A DNA stretch of 64,000 bases from DASUBN01 sp036000105. GTDB taxonomy: Bacteria > Pseudomonadota > Gammaproteobacteria > Natronospirales > REEB76. A model generated the notes under the pieces. The model was given only the letters and a program-made list of their open reading frames with translations, did no database searches and was not told where the DNA came from. Position numbers and translations under genes: made by a program. Of the stretch, positions 23,941-33,176 are shown one piece after another. Positions within the stretch are counted from its first letter, which is position 1, and each line of letters opens with the position of its first letter. The DNA lies in contig DASYGE010000013.1 of NCBI GenBank assembly GCA_036000105.1, positions 1 through 64,000 of the forward strand. Reading direction: 5' to 3'.

Positions 23941-25110
23941 CTATATGGCCGAAAGCGCATGTTCCAGATCGGCGCGGAGGTCGTTCACATCCTCCACGCC
24001 CACCGACAGACGCACCAGCGAATCGCTGATGCCCAGTGCACGCCGCGTCTCCGGCGGCACCGAGGCGTGGGTCATGATGCCGGGGTGATCCACCAGGCTC
24101 TCGACGCCACCCAGGCTCTCCGCCAGGGTGAACAAGCCGCAGTTCTCCAGGAAGCGCCGGGCTTCCGCTTCGCCGCCTTTCAGGTGGATCGTGACGATGC
24201 CGCCGAAGGCGCTCATCTGCTTTTTGGCGAGCGCATGTTCCGGATGGCTGGCGAGACCAGGATAGATCACCTTCTCCACCTTGGGGTGCTTCTCCAGCCA
24301 GCCTGCCAGCTCCATGCCGTTCTCGGAATGCCGCTGCATGCGCAGGGCCAGGGTCTTGAGACCGCGCAGCGCCAGAAAGCTGTCGAAAGGCCCGGCGATG
24401 GAACCCACGGCGTTATGCAGGAAGGCCAGCCGCTCCGCCAGCTCCGGCCGCTCTCCCACCACCACCATGCCGCCCACCATATCCGAATGGCCGTTCAGGA
24501 ACTTGGTTGCCGAGTGCATGACCATATCGAAACCATGATCGAGGGGCCGCTGCAGCGCAGGTGAAGCGAAGGTGTTGTCGCAGACCGTGATGATGTTCTT
24601 GCCGCGCGCCACCTCCGCGATCATCTGTAGGTCGGCGATCTTGAGCGTCGGATTACTGGGTGTCTCCACCCAGATCAGTCGCGTCTCGGGGCGCAGCGCG
24701 GCTTCGAGTGCCTTGCGATCGCGCAGGTCCGCGAAACTGAACTTGAGGCCTGCGGAACGCTTGCGCACCTTGTCGAACAGGCGGAAGGTGCCGCCGTACA
24801 TGTCATCCATGGCCACCACGTGGCTGCCGCTGTCCAGCATGTCGAGGATGCTGGCCGTCGAAGCCAGGCCCGAAGCGAAGGCATAACCCTGTGTACCGTT
24901 CTCCAGGTCCGCCACGCAGCGCTCATAGGCCATGCGCGTGGGGTTCTGGGTGCGCGAGTACTCATAGCCTTGGTGCTGGCCGGGACTCTTCTGGGCATAA
25001 GTGGAGGTGGCATAGATGGGTTGCATCACGGCGCCGGTGCTGGGGTCCGGGGATTGGCCGGCATGGATGGCGCGGGTAGCGAAGCTATGGCGGGTATCTT
25101 TGGTTTTCAC
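23941..25110 (-). CDS. cystathionine gamma-lyase / gamma-synthase family enzyme
   Basis: A PLP enzyme of Cys/Met metabolism, 389 residues. The Schiff-base Lys lies in MHSATKFLNGHSD, with YEYSRTQNPTR (phosphate-binding Tyr and Arg of the neighbouring subunit) and the substrate Arg in ASVPPETRR near the end. Sequence alone does not separate gamma-lyase from gamma-synthase. The gene follows a cystathionine beta-synthase 20 bases downstream, which favours gamma-lyase acting in reverse transsulfuration (homocysteine to cysteine). The shared terminator lies just after it. Confidence 0.88.
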   Translation of the reverse strand: MKTKDTRHSFATRAIHAGQSPDPSTGAVMQPIYATSTYAQKSPGQHQGYEYSRTQNPTRMAYERCVADLENGTQGYAFASGLASTASILDMLDSGSHVVAMDDMYGGTFRLFDKVRKRSAGLKFSFADLRDRKALEAALRPETRLIWVETPSNPTLKIADLQMIAEVARGKNIITVCDNTFASPALQRPLDHGFDMVMHSATKFLNGHSDMVGGMVVVGERPELAERLAFLHNAVGSIAGPFDSFLALRGLKTLALRMQRHSENGMELAGWLEKHPKVEKVIYPGLASHPEHALAKKQMSAFGGIVTIHLKGGEAEARRFLENCGLFTLAESLGGVESLVDHPGIMTHASVPPETRRALGISDSLVRLSVGVEDVNDLRADLEHALSAI

Positions 25111-25130
25111 GATCGGTTACTCCGGGGTAT

Positions 25131-26489
25131 TCATTGCAGGCGCAGGCGATTCAAGAGATCGCTGCGTGTCACGAGGCCGAGGAAGCCGTCGCCATCCATG
25201 ACCGCCACGGCGGTCTCTGTCTCCATGAGCGAGAACAGGAGCTTCTCACCCTGGCTCACGTCTATACGCGGGAAGCCGGCGTTGAGGGCGGCGCGTACCT
25301 CCTGGGTGAATCCATGCTCGTCGCCCTGCACCGCCTGGATCAGGTCTATCTCGGTGACCGCACCCAGGAAATTCTTGCCGTCCATCACCGGCAGCTGGGA
25401 GATGCCGTTGTTGCGCATGCGGGTATGGGCGGTGGCGAGGGTGTCCGCCGGACCGACGTACACCGTGGCCCGCTCCCAATAGGGGCGGCCCACGCAATCC
25501 CCCAGATCGCCGCGCTTAGGCCGGTCTATGAAGCCCTGCTCGATCATCCAGAAGTCGTTGTATAGCTTGGAGAGATACTTATTACCGGTGTCGGCGCCCA
25601 AGGTGACTACGCGCTTCGGAGTCTTCTGTTCGCGACAGTAGCGCAGGGCTGCGGCGATCAGCACGCCCGAGGACGAGCCCAAGAGCAGGCCTTCCTTGCG
25701 CAGCACATCCCGGGCGGTGGCGAAGGCTTCGCTGTCCGGGATGGTGTAAGCATGCTTCACCACCGAGAGGTCACAGATGTCGGGGATGAAGTCTTCGCCT
25801 ATACCCTCCACCAGCCAGGAACCCTTCTGCCCCAGCTTGCCGGTCTTGATGTAATCCACCAGCACCGAGCCCTTGGGGTCCGCCAACACCATCTCCACCT
25901 GGGGCGCCACTTTCTTGAGGTAGTGGCCTATGCCGCTCAAGGTGCCGCTGGAACCCACGCCCACCACCACCGCATCGAGCTTGCCGCCCATCTGTTCCCA
26001 GATCTCGGGGCCGGTGGTGGTCTCATGGGCTTTGACGTTATCGGGGTTGCCGAACTGGTTGACGAAGAAGGCGCCTTGCTCCTTGGCCAGACGGCGGGCC
26101 ATGTCCTGATAATACTCAGGATGGCCCTTGGCTACATCGGAACGGGTCAGCACCACCTCGGCGCCCATGGCCCGGAGGTTGAATATCTTCTCCTGGCTCA
26201 TCTTGTCGGGGATCACCAGGATCAGGCGATAGCCTTTCTGGGCGGCCACCAGCGCGAGCCCTAGGCCCGTGTTGCCGGCAGTGGCCTCGACGAGGGTATC
26301 GCCGGGCTTGAGTTCGCCGCGCTTCTCGGCTTCCTCGATCATGCTGCGGCCGATGCGGTCCTTGATGGAGCCGCCCGGGTTCATGAGTTCCAGTTTGAGG
26401 AAGAGCCGGCAGGGGCCCGCATCGAGATGGGTGAGTTCCAGCATCGGCGTGTTGCCGATCATCTCGAGGACGTTGGAGTAGATGCGCAT
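25131..26489 (-). CDS. cbs: cystathionine beta-synthase with CBS-domain pair
   Basis: This PLP enzyme joins serine or acetylserine with homocysteine or sulfide. The ATG at 26489 with GGAGG just upstream gives 452 residues. The catalytic domain has the Lys in NPGGSIKDRIG, the Asn loop EATAGNTGLGLALV and the phosphate loop GVGSSGTLSGIG. Residues about 335-452 hold two CBS motifs (ISQLPVMDGKNFLGAVTE and the final AVAVMDGDGFLGLVTRSDLL), the adenosyl-ligand regulatory module. It heads a two-gene operon with the lyase. Confidence 0.93.
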   Translation of the reverse strand: MRIYSNVLEMIGNTPMLELTHLDAGPCRLFLKLELMNPGGSIKDRIGRSMIEEAEKRGELKPGDTLVEATAGNTGLGLALVAAQKGYRLILVIPDKMSQEKIFNLRAMGAEVVLTRSDVAKGHPEYYQDMARRLAKEQGAFFVNQFGNPDNVKAHETTTGPEIWEQMGGKLDAVVVGVGSSGTLSGIGHYLKKVAPQVEMVLADPKGSVLVDYIKTGKLGQKGSWLVEGIGEDFIPDICDLSVVKHAYTIPDSEAFATARDVLRKEGLLLGSSSGVLIAAALRYCREQKTPKRVVTLGADTGNKYLSKLYNDFWMIEQGFIDRPKRGDLGDCVGRPYWERATVYVGPADTLATAHTRMRNNGISQLPVMDGKNFLGAVTEIDLIQAVQGDEHGFTQEVRAALNAGFPRIDVSQGEKLLFSLMETETAVAVMDGDGFLGLVTRSDLLNRLRLQ

Positions 26490-26569
26490 GCGGCCTCCGA
26501 GGGCCGGTATGGAAGGCGCCATTTTACGGGAGCCTCTACAATAAGCCCACTTTGGTCACCTGCCTGCCT

Positions 26570-27430
26570 ATGCCGGATACCCTCAAATCCCTGCTGGATG
26601 ACGCCGCCGAGGTGCTCGCAGACGCGAGCCCGGCGCCGCGTCTGGATGCAGAACTCCTGCTGGCCCATGCCCTAGGCAAGGGACGCAGCCATCTGCATGC
26701 ACATCCCGAGGAAACGCCGTCTCCAGCGGCGCTGGAAAGCTTCCGGGGGTCGGTCGCGGCCCGTCGTCGCGGCGAGCCCATCGCTTATCTCACAAGCAAG
26801 CGTGAGTTTTGGTCACTGGAACTCAAGGTGAATCCCGCGACGCTTATCCCGCGCCATGAGACGGAACTCCTGGTCGAGCTGGCCCTGCGACGTACCCCCG
26901 CTGGAGCGGATTGGGATCTGTTGGATCTCGGTACCGGCAGCGGCGCCGTAGCCCTCGCCCTCGCCCGGGAACGCCCCCGTTGCCGCGTCACCGCCACGGA
27001 CATGAGTGCGGAAGCACTGGCTGTCGCCGCGAGTAATGCTGCCGCCCTCAGCATCGGGAACGTGGAGTTCGTACAGGGAGACTGGTTCGCGCCTCTAGCC
27101 AGACGCCGATTCAAGCTGGCCGTCTCCAACCCGCCTTATGTACGCGAACACGATCCACACCTCCAGATGGGCGACGTGCGTTTCGAACCCCGGGCGGCGC
27201 TGGCATCGGGAGCGGACGGTCTGGATGATCTGCGGCGCATCGTGGCGGCGGCATCCGTGCATCTCGAACCCCGGGGTTGGCTCCTGCTGGAACATGGTCA
27301 TGACCAGGGTGCCGCGGTCCGCGCATTGCTCGCAGCCCACGGCTACACCGCTCCCGATACCTTCAAAGACCTCTCAGGGAGGGACAGGGTCAGCGGGGGC
27401 ATTAGGACAGACACGCCTGCGGCGCGCTAG
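26570..27430 (+). CDS. prmC: release factor glutamine methyltransferase
   Basis: PrmC methylates the GGQ glutamine of RF1 and RF2. The ATG at 26570 gives 286 residues. The helical N-terminal domain ends with REFWSLELKVNPATLIPRHE, the SAM loop is LLDLGTGSGAVALALARE and the catalytic NPPY is in LAVSNPPYVRE. All are intact. Usually it follows prfA directly; here a 7.2 kb block separates them. It diverges from cbs by 80 bases and is followed 31 bases later by ppiB. Confidence 0.95.
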   Translation: MPDTLKSLLDDAAEVLADASPAPRLDAELLLAHALGKGRSHLHAHPEETPSPAALESFRGSVAARRRGEPIAYLTSKREFWSLELKVNPATLIPRHETELLVELALRRTPAGADWDLLDLGTGSGAVALALARERPRCRVTATDMSAEALAVAASNAAALSIGNVEFVQGDWFAPLARRRFKLAVSNPPYVREHDPHLQMGDVRFEPRAALASGADGLDDLRRIVAAASVHLEPRGWLLLEHGHDQGAAVRALLAAHGYTAPDTFKDLSGRDRVSGGIRTDTPAAR

Positions 27431-27461
27431 ACTTGCCGTATCAACCATCGAGGGATCGTCC

Positions 27462-27944
27462 ATGATCATCCTGTCTACCAGCGTCGGCGACATCACCGTA
27501 GAACTCTTCGCCGACAAGGCCCCCATCAGCGTGAAGAACTTCCTCGCTTACGTGGAAGCGGGCCACTACGACGGCACCATCTTCCACCGGGTGATACCGG
27601 ATTTCATGATCCAGTGCGGTGGCTTCACCCCGGACATGCAGCAGAAGAAGACCAACGCGCCCATCAAGAACGAAGCGGACAACGGCCTCTCCAACGAACC
27701 CTATACCCTCGCCATGGCCCGCACCTCCGACATCAACAGCGCCACCAGCCAGTTCTTCATCAACCTGGCGGACAACGTGTTCCTGGACAACGGCAAGCGG
27801 GACTTCGGCTACGCGGTGTTCGGCAAAGTGGTGAAAGGCACCGAGGTGGTGGACAAGATCGCCGGCGTGAAGACCGGCAGGAGCGGCGGCCACAGCGATG
27901 TGCCGGTCACCGCGGTCACCATCAACAGTACCCGTAAAGCCTGA
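27462..27944 (+). CDS. ppiB: peptidyl-prolyl cis-trans isomerase, cyclophilin
   Basis: The ATG at 27462 gives a 160-residue cytoplasmic cyclophilin without a signal peptide. The active-site segments GTIFHRVIPDFMIQCGGFT, ALAMARTSDINSATSQFFIN and FGYAVFGKVVKGTEVVDKI are all conserved. GAGGG precedes the start. It catalyses proline isomerisation in folding. A hairpin terminator follows 26 bases after the stop. Confidence 0.95.
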   Translation: MIILSTSVGDITVELFADKAPISVKNFLAYVEAGHYDGTIFHRVIPDFMIQCGGFTPDMQQKKTNAPIKNEADNGLSNEPYTLAMARTSDINSATSQFFINLADNVFLDNGKRDFGYAVFGKVVKGTEVVDKIAGVKTGRSGGHSDVPVTAVTINSTRKA

Positions 27945-27964
27945 GCCGCGGAGACCACGCAGAC

Positions 27965-27991
27965 AAAAAAGCCGGCGCAAGCCGGCTTTTT
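27965..27991. terminator. bidirectional terminator between ppiB and marC
   Basis: A perfect GCCGGC stem with GCAA loop (27971-27986) is flanked by A6 and T5, so it works for both converging genes. Confidence 0.9.
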
Positions 27992-28010
27992 ATTTCGGGA
28001 CGGACTTGGC

Positions 28011-28646
28011 CTAGGGTGCCAGGGCCGGGAACAGGATACGCAGGCCCGCGGCGATGAACTCGATGCCGATGGCGGCCATGATGAGGCCCATGAGACGTGT
28101 GACGATGTTGATGCCCGTGCGGCTCAAAGCGCGGGAGATGAACGGTGCGAGACGGAAAGCCGCCCACACGATGAGCGCCACGATGGCGATGCCGCCCACC
28201 AGGATCACGTAGCGACCGAACAGTGCCGGCTTGTGACCATAGAGGATCACAGTGCTGATGGCGCCGGGACCGGCGGTGAGGGGTACGCCGATGGGCACCA
28301 CCGAGACATCTTCCCGCTCGGCGGTCTCCTGAGCTTCCTCCTCCGTCTGGCGTGTAGCACCCATCTTGGCTTGCAGCATGGAGAGCGAATTGAACAGGAT
28401 GAGGATGCCGCCCGCCACCTGGAAGGAAGCCACGCTGATACCGAAGAAATCCAGGATCAGTTCGCCGCAGAGCAGCGCCACCGCCAAGACCACGCCCACG
28501 GTGAGCGCGGCCATGAAGGCCGTGCGGTTCCGCTCCACCGCCGTCTGGTTATAGGTGAGATTTATGAAGATGGGGATGACGCCGATGGGGTTGAGGATGG
28601 CCACCAGTCCCGCGAAGAATTTCAGATATTCGACCCAGGCGGCCAT
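28011..28646 (-). CDS. MarC-family membrane protein
   Basis: The 211-residue protein has six membrane segments and the family signatures FFAGLVAILNPIGVIPIF at the N-terminus and VPLTAGPGAISTVI in the middle, with a charged cytoplasmic loop (RQTEEEAQETAERED). The ATG at 28646 with GGAG upstream is chosen over the GTG at 28661. MarC proteins were once linked to multiple antibiotic resistance, but that was withdrawn; some relatives export amino acids. Its substrate here is unknown. It stands alone and converges on ppiB. Confidence 0.9.
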   Translation of the reverse strand: MAAWVEYLKFFAGLVAILNPIGVIPIFINLTYNQTAVERNRTAFMAALTVGVVLAVALLCGELILDFFGISVASFQVAGGILILFNSLSMLQAKMGATRQTEEEAQETAEREDVSVVPIGVPLTAGPGAISTVILYGHKPALFGRYVILVGGIAIVALIVWAAFRLAPFISRALSRTGINIVTRLMGLIMAAIGIEFIAAGLRILFPALAP

Positions 28647-28750
28647 GCCATCTCCATCCACATGCTTATATATAGCGGCGTGACACCCATCTTGGGCATT
28701 TACCGCGGGCTGTCAAGCCTCCCCGCCGCTCACGGTACAATCACCCTCAC

Positions 28751-29521
28751 GTGAACACTCGAGCCTCAGACACCGAAGACCAGGACCGGGCTCTGCGCTA
28801 CAGCCGGCATCTGGTGCTGCCGGATTTCGGCGCCGCCGGCCAGGCACGGCTCGCTGGCGCCACGGTGCTCCTGGTGGGCTTAGGGGGGCTCGGCACGCCG
28901 GCGGCACTCTATCTCGCCGCCGCAGGTGTGGGCCGGCTGCTGCTCAACGACTTCGACCGGGTGGACTTGAGCAACCTGCAACGCCAGGTGCTATACCGGG
29001 AATCCGACCTCGGCAAGCCCAAGACCGATGCCGCCGCTGCGGCGCTCGCCGCTTTGAACCCGGACTGCCATCTCGAGGTTCTGGAAGGCCGGCTGGACCG
29101 GGATGCCCTGGCGGCAGCCGTGACCCGCGCCGATGTGGTGCTGGACGGCAGCGACAACTTCGGCACCCGCTTCGCGGTGAACGCCGCCTGCGTGGCGGCG
29201 AAGACACCCCTGGTCTCCGGCGCGGCCATCCGCTACGAGGGGCAGCTCACGGTATTCGATGCACGGGATCCGGCGAGCCCCTGTTACGCCTGCCTCTACG
29301 AAGAAGGCAGCGAGGAGCTGGAGAACTGCCGGCAGAACGGCATACTGGCCCCCCTGACAGGTATGCTGGGCAGCCTGATGGCCGTGGAGACCCTGAAGCT
29401 CCTGGCTGAGACAGGCTGGCCGCTCATGGGCCGCCTGCTGCGCTTCGATGCCCTAAGCGGCGAGATGCGTTACACCACCTTCGAGAAGGACCCCGCATGC
29501 CCGGTATGCAGCCGTCGTTGA
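28751..29521 (+). CDS. moeB: MoeB/ThiF-type sulfur-carrier adenylyltransferase
   Basis: This E1-like enzyme adenylates the C-terminus of a small sulfur carrier such as MoaD or ThiS. The 256-residue protein starts at GTG and has the ATP site LLVGLGGLGTPAALYLAAAG, the Asp-Arg-Leu-Gln segment (DFDRVDLSNLQRQVLYRE) and the zinc Cys pairs CYAC (about 176-179) and CPVC near the end. There is no rhodanese domain. moeB near prmC is common in gammaproteobacteria; here ppiB and marC lie between. MoeB and ThiF cannot be told apart without the partner genes. Confidence 0.9.
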   Translation: MNTRASDTEDQDRALRYSRHLVLPDFGAAGQARLAGATVLLVGLGGLGTPAALYLAAAGVGRLLLNDFDRVDLSNLQRQVLYRESDLGKPKTDAAAAALAALNPDCHLEVLEGRLDRDALAAAVTRADVVLDGSDNFGTRFAVNAACVAAKTPLVSGAAIRYEGQLTVFDARDPASPCYACLYEEGSEELENCRQNGILAPLTGMLGSLMAVETLKLLAETGWPLMGRLLRFDALSGEMRYTTFEKDPACPVCSRR

Positions 29522-29988
29522 AGAACGGCGAGACAGGGGCGATCCGCCTGGAACGCTATATGCACGCCACCATCCCCCAGGTGGTGCAGATGCAGGTGAA
29601 GGTCGCAGCTTTCGACACAACGGGCCTCACCCTCGCGGCGCCCCTGGCTCCTAACATCAACCATGAGCAGACCGCCTTCGGCGGCAGCATCGGGAGTCTC
29701 GGCACCCTCGCCTGCTGGGGTTACCTCTGGCTGCTACTGGAAGACGAGCCCCAGCTGCATATCGTGGTGAACGAGGCTCACATCCGTTACCTGAAACCCG
29801 TGACCACGGCCTTGATCGCCCGTTGTGCAGCGCCGGCGGCTGAGGCCCAGCAGCGATTCCTGGACACCCTCGCACGCCGGGACAAAGCACGTATAGAACT
29901 CAAAGCCAGCATCGGCCAGGACGGCGTGGTATGCGCCGACTACCTGGGCTCCTTCGTCGCTTACCGGCAGGGAGAGGCTCAGGAGTGA
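29497..29988 (+). CDS. YiiD-C-like hot-dog thioesterase
   Basis: The 163-residue protein shows the single hot-dog domain of the putative thioesterase family related to the C-terminal domain of YiiD: MHATIPQVVQMQVKV at about 22, the active-site helix NINHEQTAFGGSIGSLGTLACWG and the strand LHIVVNEAHIRYLKPVT. The start overlaps moeB by 25 bases; an ATG three codons later is an alternative. The stop overlaps the next GTG by 4 bases. It would hydrolyse an acyl-CoA or acyl-ACP; the substrate is unknown. Confidence 0.8.
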   Translation: MPGMQPSLKNGETGAIRLERYMHATIPQVVQMQVKVAAFDTTGLTLAAPLAPNINHEQTAFGGSIGSLGTLACWGYLWLLLEDEPQLHIVVNEAHIRYLKPVTTALIARCAAPAAEAQQRFLDTLARRDKARIELKASIGQDGVVCADYLGSFVAYRQGEAQE

Positions 29989-30383
29989 ATGCAGTGACGC
30001 TGCCGCGCGGCGCGGTGCTGAAGCTCCTGCACCTGGCGCAGCTGGGCAACGGTGCGGGTTTCATCACCCGCCTGCCGGATGGTGCTCTCAGGATAAAACC
30101 GATCCAGCCGCAGGAGAGCGCCGCAGAGCTCCGCGAGGAATTCACCGCCCAGGGAGAGACGCCGTATGCGTTCTACCGCACCGCGGCACAGACCGGACCC
30201 GATGAGGATGACATCGAGAGATGGCGCGGTCTCGCCCAGCTGTTCCTGAGCGTCTCAATAGGCACCAAGGGTGTGTTGCAGCTGCGTGGCTGGCAAACAG
30301 CGGAAGGGAAATTGACTGCCGTGGATCTGTCGCTCGCGGACGAAGACCCGGCTCAGAACAGCGAGGTCTCCAGGAAAACATAA
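29985..30383 (+). CDS. hypothetical protein coupled to the thioesterase
   Basis: GTG at 29985 sits in the GTGA overlap with the thioesterase stop, with CAGGA just before it, giving 132 residues. It contains a short helix-rich N-terminus (AVLKLLHLAQLGNGAGFITR), an acidic middle (TGPDEDDIERWRGL) and a beta-rich end (GVLQLRGWQTAEGKLTAVDL). No family or catalytic motif is recognised. The 3' end overlaps the converging metallopeptidase gene by 31 bases. It is probably a real gene because of coupling and composition. Confidence 0.6.
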   Translation: MNAVTLPRGAVLKLLHLAQLGNGAGFITRLPDGALRIKPIQPQESAAELREEFTAQGETPYAFYRTAAQTGPDEDDIERWRGLAQLFLSVSIGTKGVLQLRGWQTAEGKLTAVDLSLADEDPAQNSEVSRKT

Positions 30384-33172
30384 GCCTGGTTTTCACCGCC
30401 CGCATCGAAGCCGTGGGCCGCACCCAGCACCAGGCGGATATCCGCGAGATAGAAGAGGCTGAGGTCCGAGACCCATTCGGCACCGGCGCTGCGGGAATAA
30501 TGCGCAGGCCGGCCGCCTGCATCCCAGGTACCGCCGGCATCGTAATAGATCCGCAGTGAGAAATCGTGCACGCCCACGGGCGGCAGGTTCAGACCCGACT
30601 CCGGGCGCATGATGGGGATGCGCAGGCCCACGCTCGCGAGGCGCATGCTGTCGCCCGTGAGCACCGCGAGACCCGAGGGATAGCCAGGGAAGGCGAAGCT
30701 GCGCCGGTCGAACAGGAGCTGCGCCGCTGGCGTGCCGACGCCCGGATCCGTGGGGCTGCCCAGGTTGAAGGGCTGGATGCCCTCCGTGCCATAACCCTGT
30801 AGATAGCGCAGGGCCACCACCACTTCATCTCCCGCTCGGATGAGTTCATTCCAGTCCAGACGATAGGCATTGCCGTGGTAATCACTGGCGAAGGCGTCGC
30901 TGCTCTCCGCCACAAAGGTCACGTTCCGGCCGTCATCAGGGCTGATGGAGATGGGCCAGTTCTGGGTGCTGTTCCAGTCGAAGGCGATGCCAGCAGTGGC
31001 ATCCCGCGCCGGCGACGTGCCGAAACCGGGCGCATCGTACACATCCTTCTCGGCGTCGCTGGCAGCACCGATGCTGAAAGTCAGCGTGCGCTGCAACATG
31101 GGCCAGGGGCGCTGCCACAGAGCTTGCAAGCGGTCCTGTCGGCGGATGCTTTGCAGGTCAGTGGTGCTCGAATACAGCTCATACTGCCGGACTGCCAGGA
31201 ACTGCAGCCGGTCTGCGTACTGGTAGAGGAGACTCCCGCCAACGAGGTGGTGGGTAAACTCGTAATTGATGTCCGCGGAATAGAGATGCACACCCAGGGC
31301 ATCCTGCCCGGTGGTGGCGGCACCCACTATCAGCACATCTGGTCCGGCACCTAATTCCGGTGTCCAGTAGGCCGGCAGCAGGCCATCCCACAGGGAGTAA
31401 TCATGGACTTCGCCCTCCACCTTGGGTGGAGGCGGGAACGCGGTGTAAGCGGACGTCGCCAGCGTGAGCGGCTCCGCCAGGACTTGCGCCGCTGGCAAGC
31501 GGTAGAGGTCGTAGCCCTCGGCGGTATAGCCGAGATAATAGATGTCGCCCCCCGCGCCCTGCGTGGGCGAGAACGCGCCGGTACTCACATGGGTGAGAGT
31601 GGTGACCGCATGGCTCGCGATATCCACACGTCTGAGGTTATACACGCCGCCCGCATCGGCGCTGAACAGTACTGCCTTGCCGTCGGGGGTGTACTCCGGA
31701 TCGCCCACATCCCCCACGCCTTCCACCAAGGGCTGCCAGCGCTTGCTTGCGAAAGAGAATTCTTCCAGGCCCCAGCGGCGACCGGGACGCCACAGGGCTG
31801 CCACGAGATGACTGCCATCCGGCGACCAGGCGAGTTCTCCCAGGATCACCCCGCTCTCTCCGTTCCACAGGGTCTCGGGTCCGCTGCCATCGGCGTCCAT
31901 CAACACCAGGCTGCTTTGCCCCAGATCCATGCGGGCCGCGACGATATGCCTGCCGTCCGGTGACCAGGCGCCGTAGTGATAGCGGCCGCAACGGGTGAGT
32001 CGGGTGACATCGCCGTCGTCCGGATCGACACGGTACAGATCGAAATTCAGGTGGTACTCATGGCAGACCTCGGGCCGTGCCACCAAGAGGCCTGCCTGCG
32101 GATTCCAGTCGAGACGCGCCGGTGTGAAGGTCTTGGCCAGCTCGCGGCTGCTGCCCGCCTGCCACACCATGATGGCGGGCTGTTGATGGCTGTCGTCCCG
32201 CACGTACAACACGCGCCCGTCGGCCGTCGCCCGGGGGGCTGCGGTGTCATACCCGTGCTGCGTGAGCCGCTCGCCTTCCGTGAGCGTTGTGCCCGCCGGA
32301 TAAGGCGGCGCGCCGTAACGCTGCTGTAGATAGTCCGTGAACTTGTCCCAGATCACGTCCCGATCGTCCCCCAGCACGTCCTCCAGGTTCCCGCCCACCC
32401 GGAAGGGGATCAGGTGGTCGCTGTACTCGTCTACCAGCCTGGGGATGGAGTCCTTGCCGTAAGTCGCCGCGATGAACTGATAGAAGTTGATGCCGTATAG
32501 ATAAGGTATGTCGCCCTCGGGCCATTCGGTGACCCCGGCCATGGTCACCTGGGACCAGGGACGCACGCCTCGTTCCACCTCGGCACGCATGTACATGGCG
32601 TACAGGCTGCTCTGGCCGCGGCCGGTATGGGCGGCCGCATCGGTCTCGTCATACACCGCGAGACCTTCCAGGAGCGCCGTGGGTTGGTACATGCCCGGCA
32701 GGAGCAGGTAGTTACGCCCGTATATCTTCTGCAGGAAGGCCGGCGCACCGGTCACCTTATCCAGCTGGAGGATATGGGTGTACTCGTGGGTGATGAGCAG
32801 CCGGAACCAGTCGTCGAAATCCTCCAGCGTGTCCAGGCCGTCGGGCGGCGACACGTAGAGTTCGATGTGATCCCGGGGGAAGGAGGTGGTAAGACCGTTG
32901 GGCAGGTCTTCATGGTCAGTGAGCACCACCTGCACCTTGTCCACCGGCTGCCATTGCAGCCAGGGATCGAGTCGCGCGGCGGCGTCTTCCGCCACATCCA
33001 GCGCGTGCTGCGCCAGCTGTTCCTCACCGGCGTGATAGCTCACCTTGAAGTGCGGACCTTCGAGGGTGTACCAGGCGAGGCTGGGATCCAGCGCCGCGGC
33101 GCCCGGCATGTAGGCAGCGGCCGCGAGCACCAGCAGCAGCACACACGATATTTTGGATCGTGTGCGCTGCAT
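30353..33172 (-). CDS. secreted HExxH peptidase / TolB propeller / beta-barrel protein
   Basis: The ATG at 33172, 5 bases after the hslO stop, gives 939 residues; the frame further upstream overlaps hslO. Parts in order: signal peptide (about 1-28, ending GAAA); a gluzincin-type domain with HEYTH at 129-133 and a downstream Glu169 in LLEGLAVY; a TolB/WD40-like propeller at about 330-640 with repeated WSPDGxxI/LV blades; and a C-terminal region of about 270 residues of alternating beta strands ending NQAYVFLETSLF. The terminal Phe is the mark of outer-membrane barrels. It is probably an outer-membrane protein with a peptidase-like domain in the periplasm. Substrate unknown. Confidence 0.85.
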   Translation of the reverse strand: MQRTRSKISCVLLLVLAAAAYMPGAAALDPSLAWYTLEGPHFKVSYHAGEEQLAQHALDVAEDAAARLDPWLQWQPVDKVQVVLTDHEDLPNGLTTSFPRDHIELYVSPPDGLDTLEDFDDWFRLLITHEYTHILQLDKVTGAPAFLQKIYGRNYLLLPGMYQPTALLEGLAVYDETDAAAHTGRGQSSLYAMYMRAEVERGVRPWSQVTMAGVTEWPEGDIPYLYGINFYQFIAATYGKDSIPRLVDEYSDHLIPFRVGGNLEDVLGDDRDVIWDKFTDYLQQRYGAPPYPAGTTLTEGERLTQHGYDTAAPRATADGRVLYVRDDSHQQPAIMVWQAGSSRELAKTFTPARLDWNPQAGLLVARPEVCHEYHLNFDLYRVDPDDGDVTRLTRCGRYHYGAWSPDGRHIVAARMDLGQSSLVLMDADGSGPETLWNGESGVILGELAWSPDGSHLVAALWRPGRRWGLEEFSFASKRWQPLVEGVGDVGDPEYTPDGKAVLFSADAGGVYNLRRVDIASHAVTTLTHVSTGAFSPTQGAGGDIYYLGYTAEGYDLYRLPAAQVLAEPLTLATSAYTAFPPPPKVEGEVHDYSLWDGLLPAYWTPELGAGPDVLIVGAATTGQDALGVHLYSADINYEFTHHLVGGSLLYQYADRLQFLAVRQYELYSSTTDLQSIRRQDRLQALWQRPWPMLQRTLTFSIGAASDAEKDVYDAPGFGTSPARDATAGIAFDWNSTQNWPISISPDDGRNVTFVAESSDAFASDYHGNAYRLDWNELIRAGDEVVVALRYLQGYGTEGIQPFNLGSPTDPGVGTPAAQLLFDRRSFAFPGYPSGLAVLTGDSMRLASVGLRIPIMRPESGLNLPPVGVHDFSLRIYYDAGGTWDAGGRPAHYSRSAGAEWVSDLSLFYLADIRLVLGAAHGFDAGGENQAYVFLETSLF

Positions 33173-33176
33173 CGCT

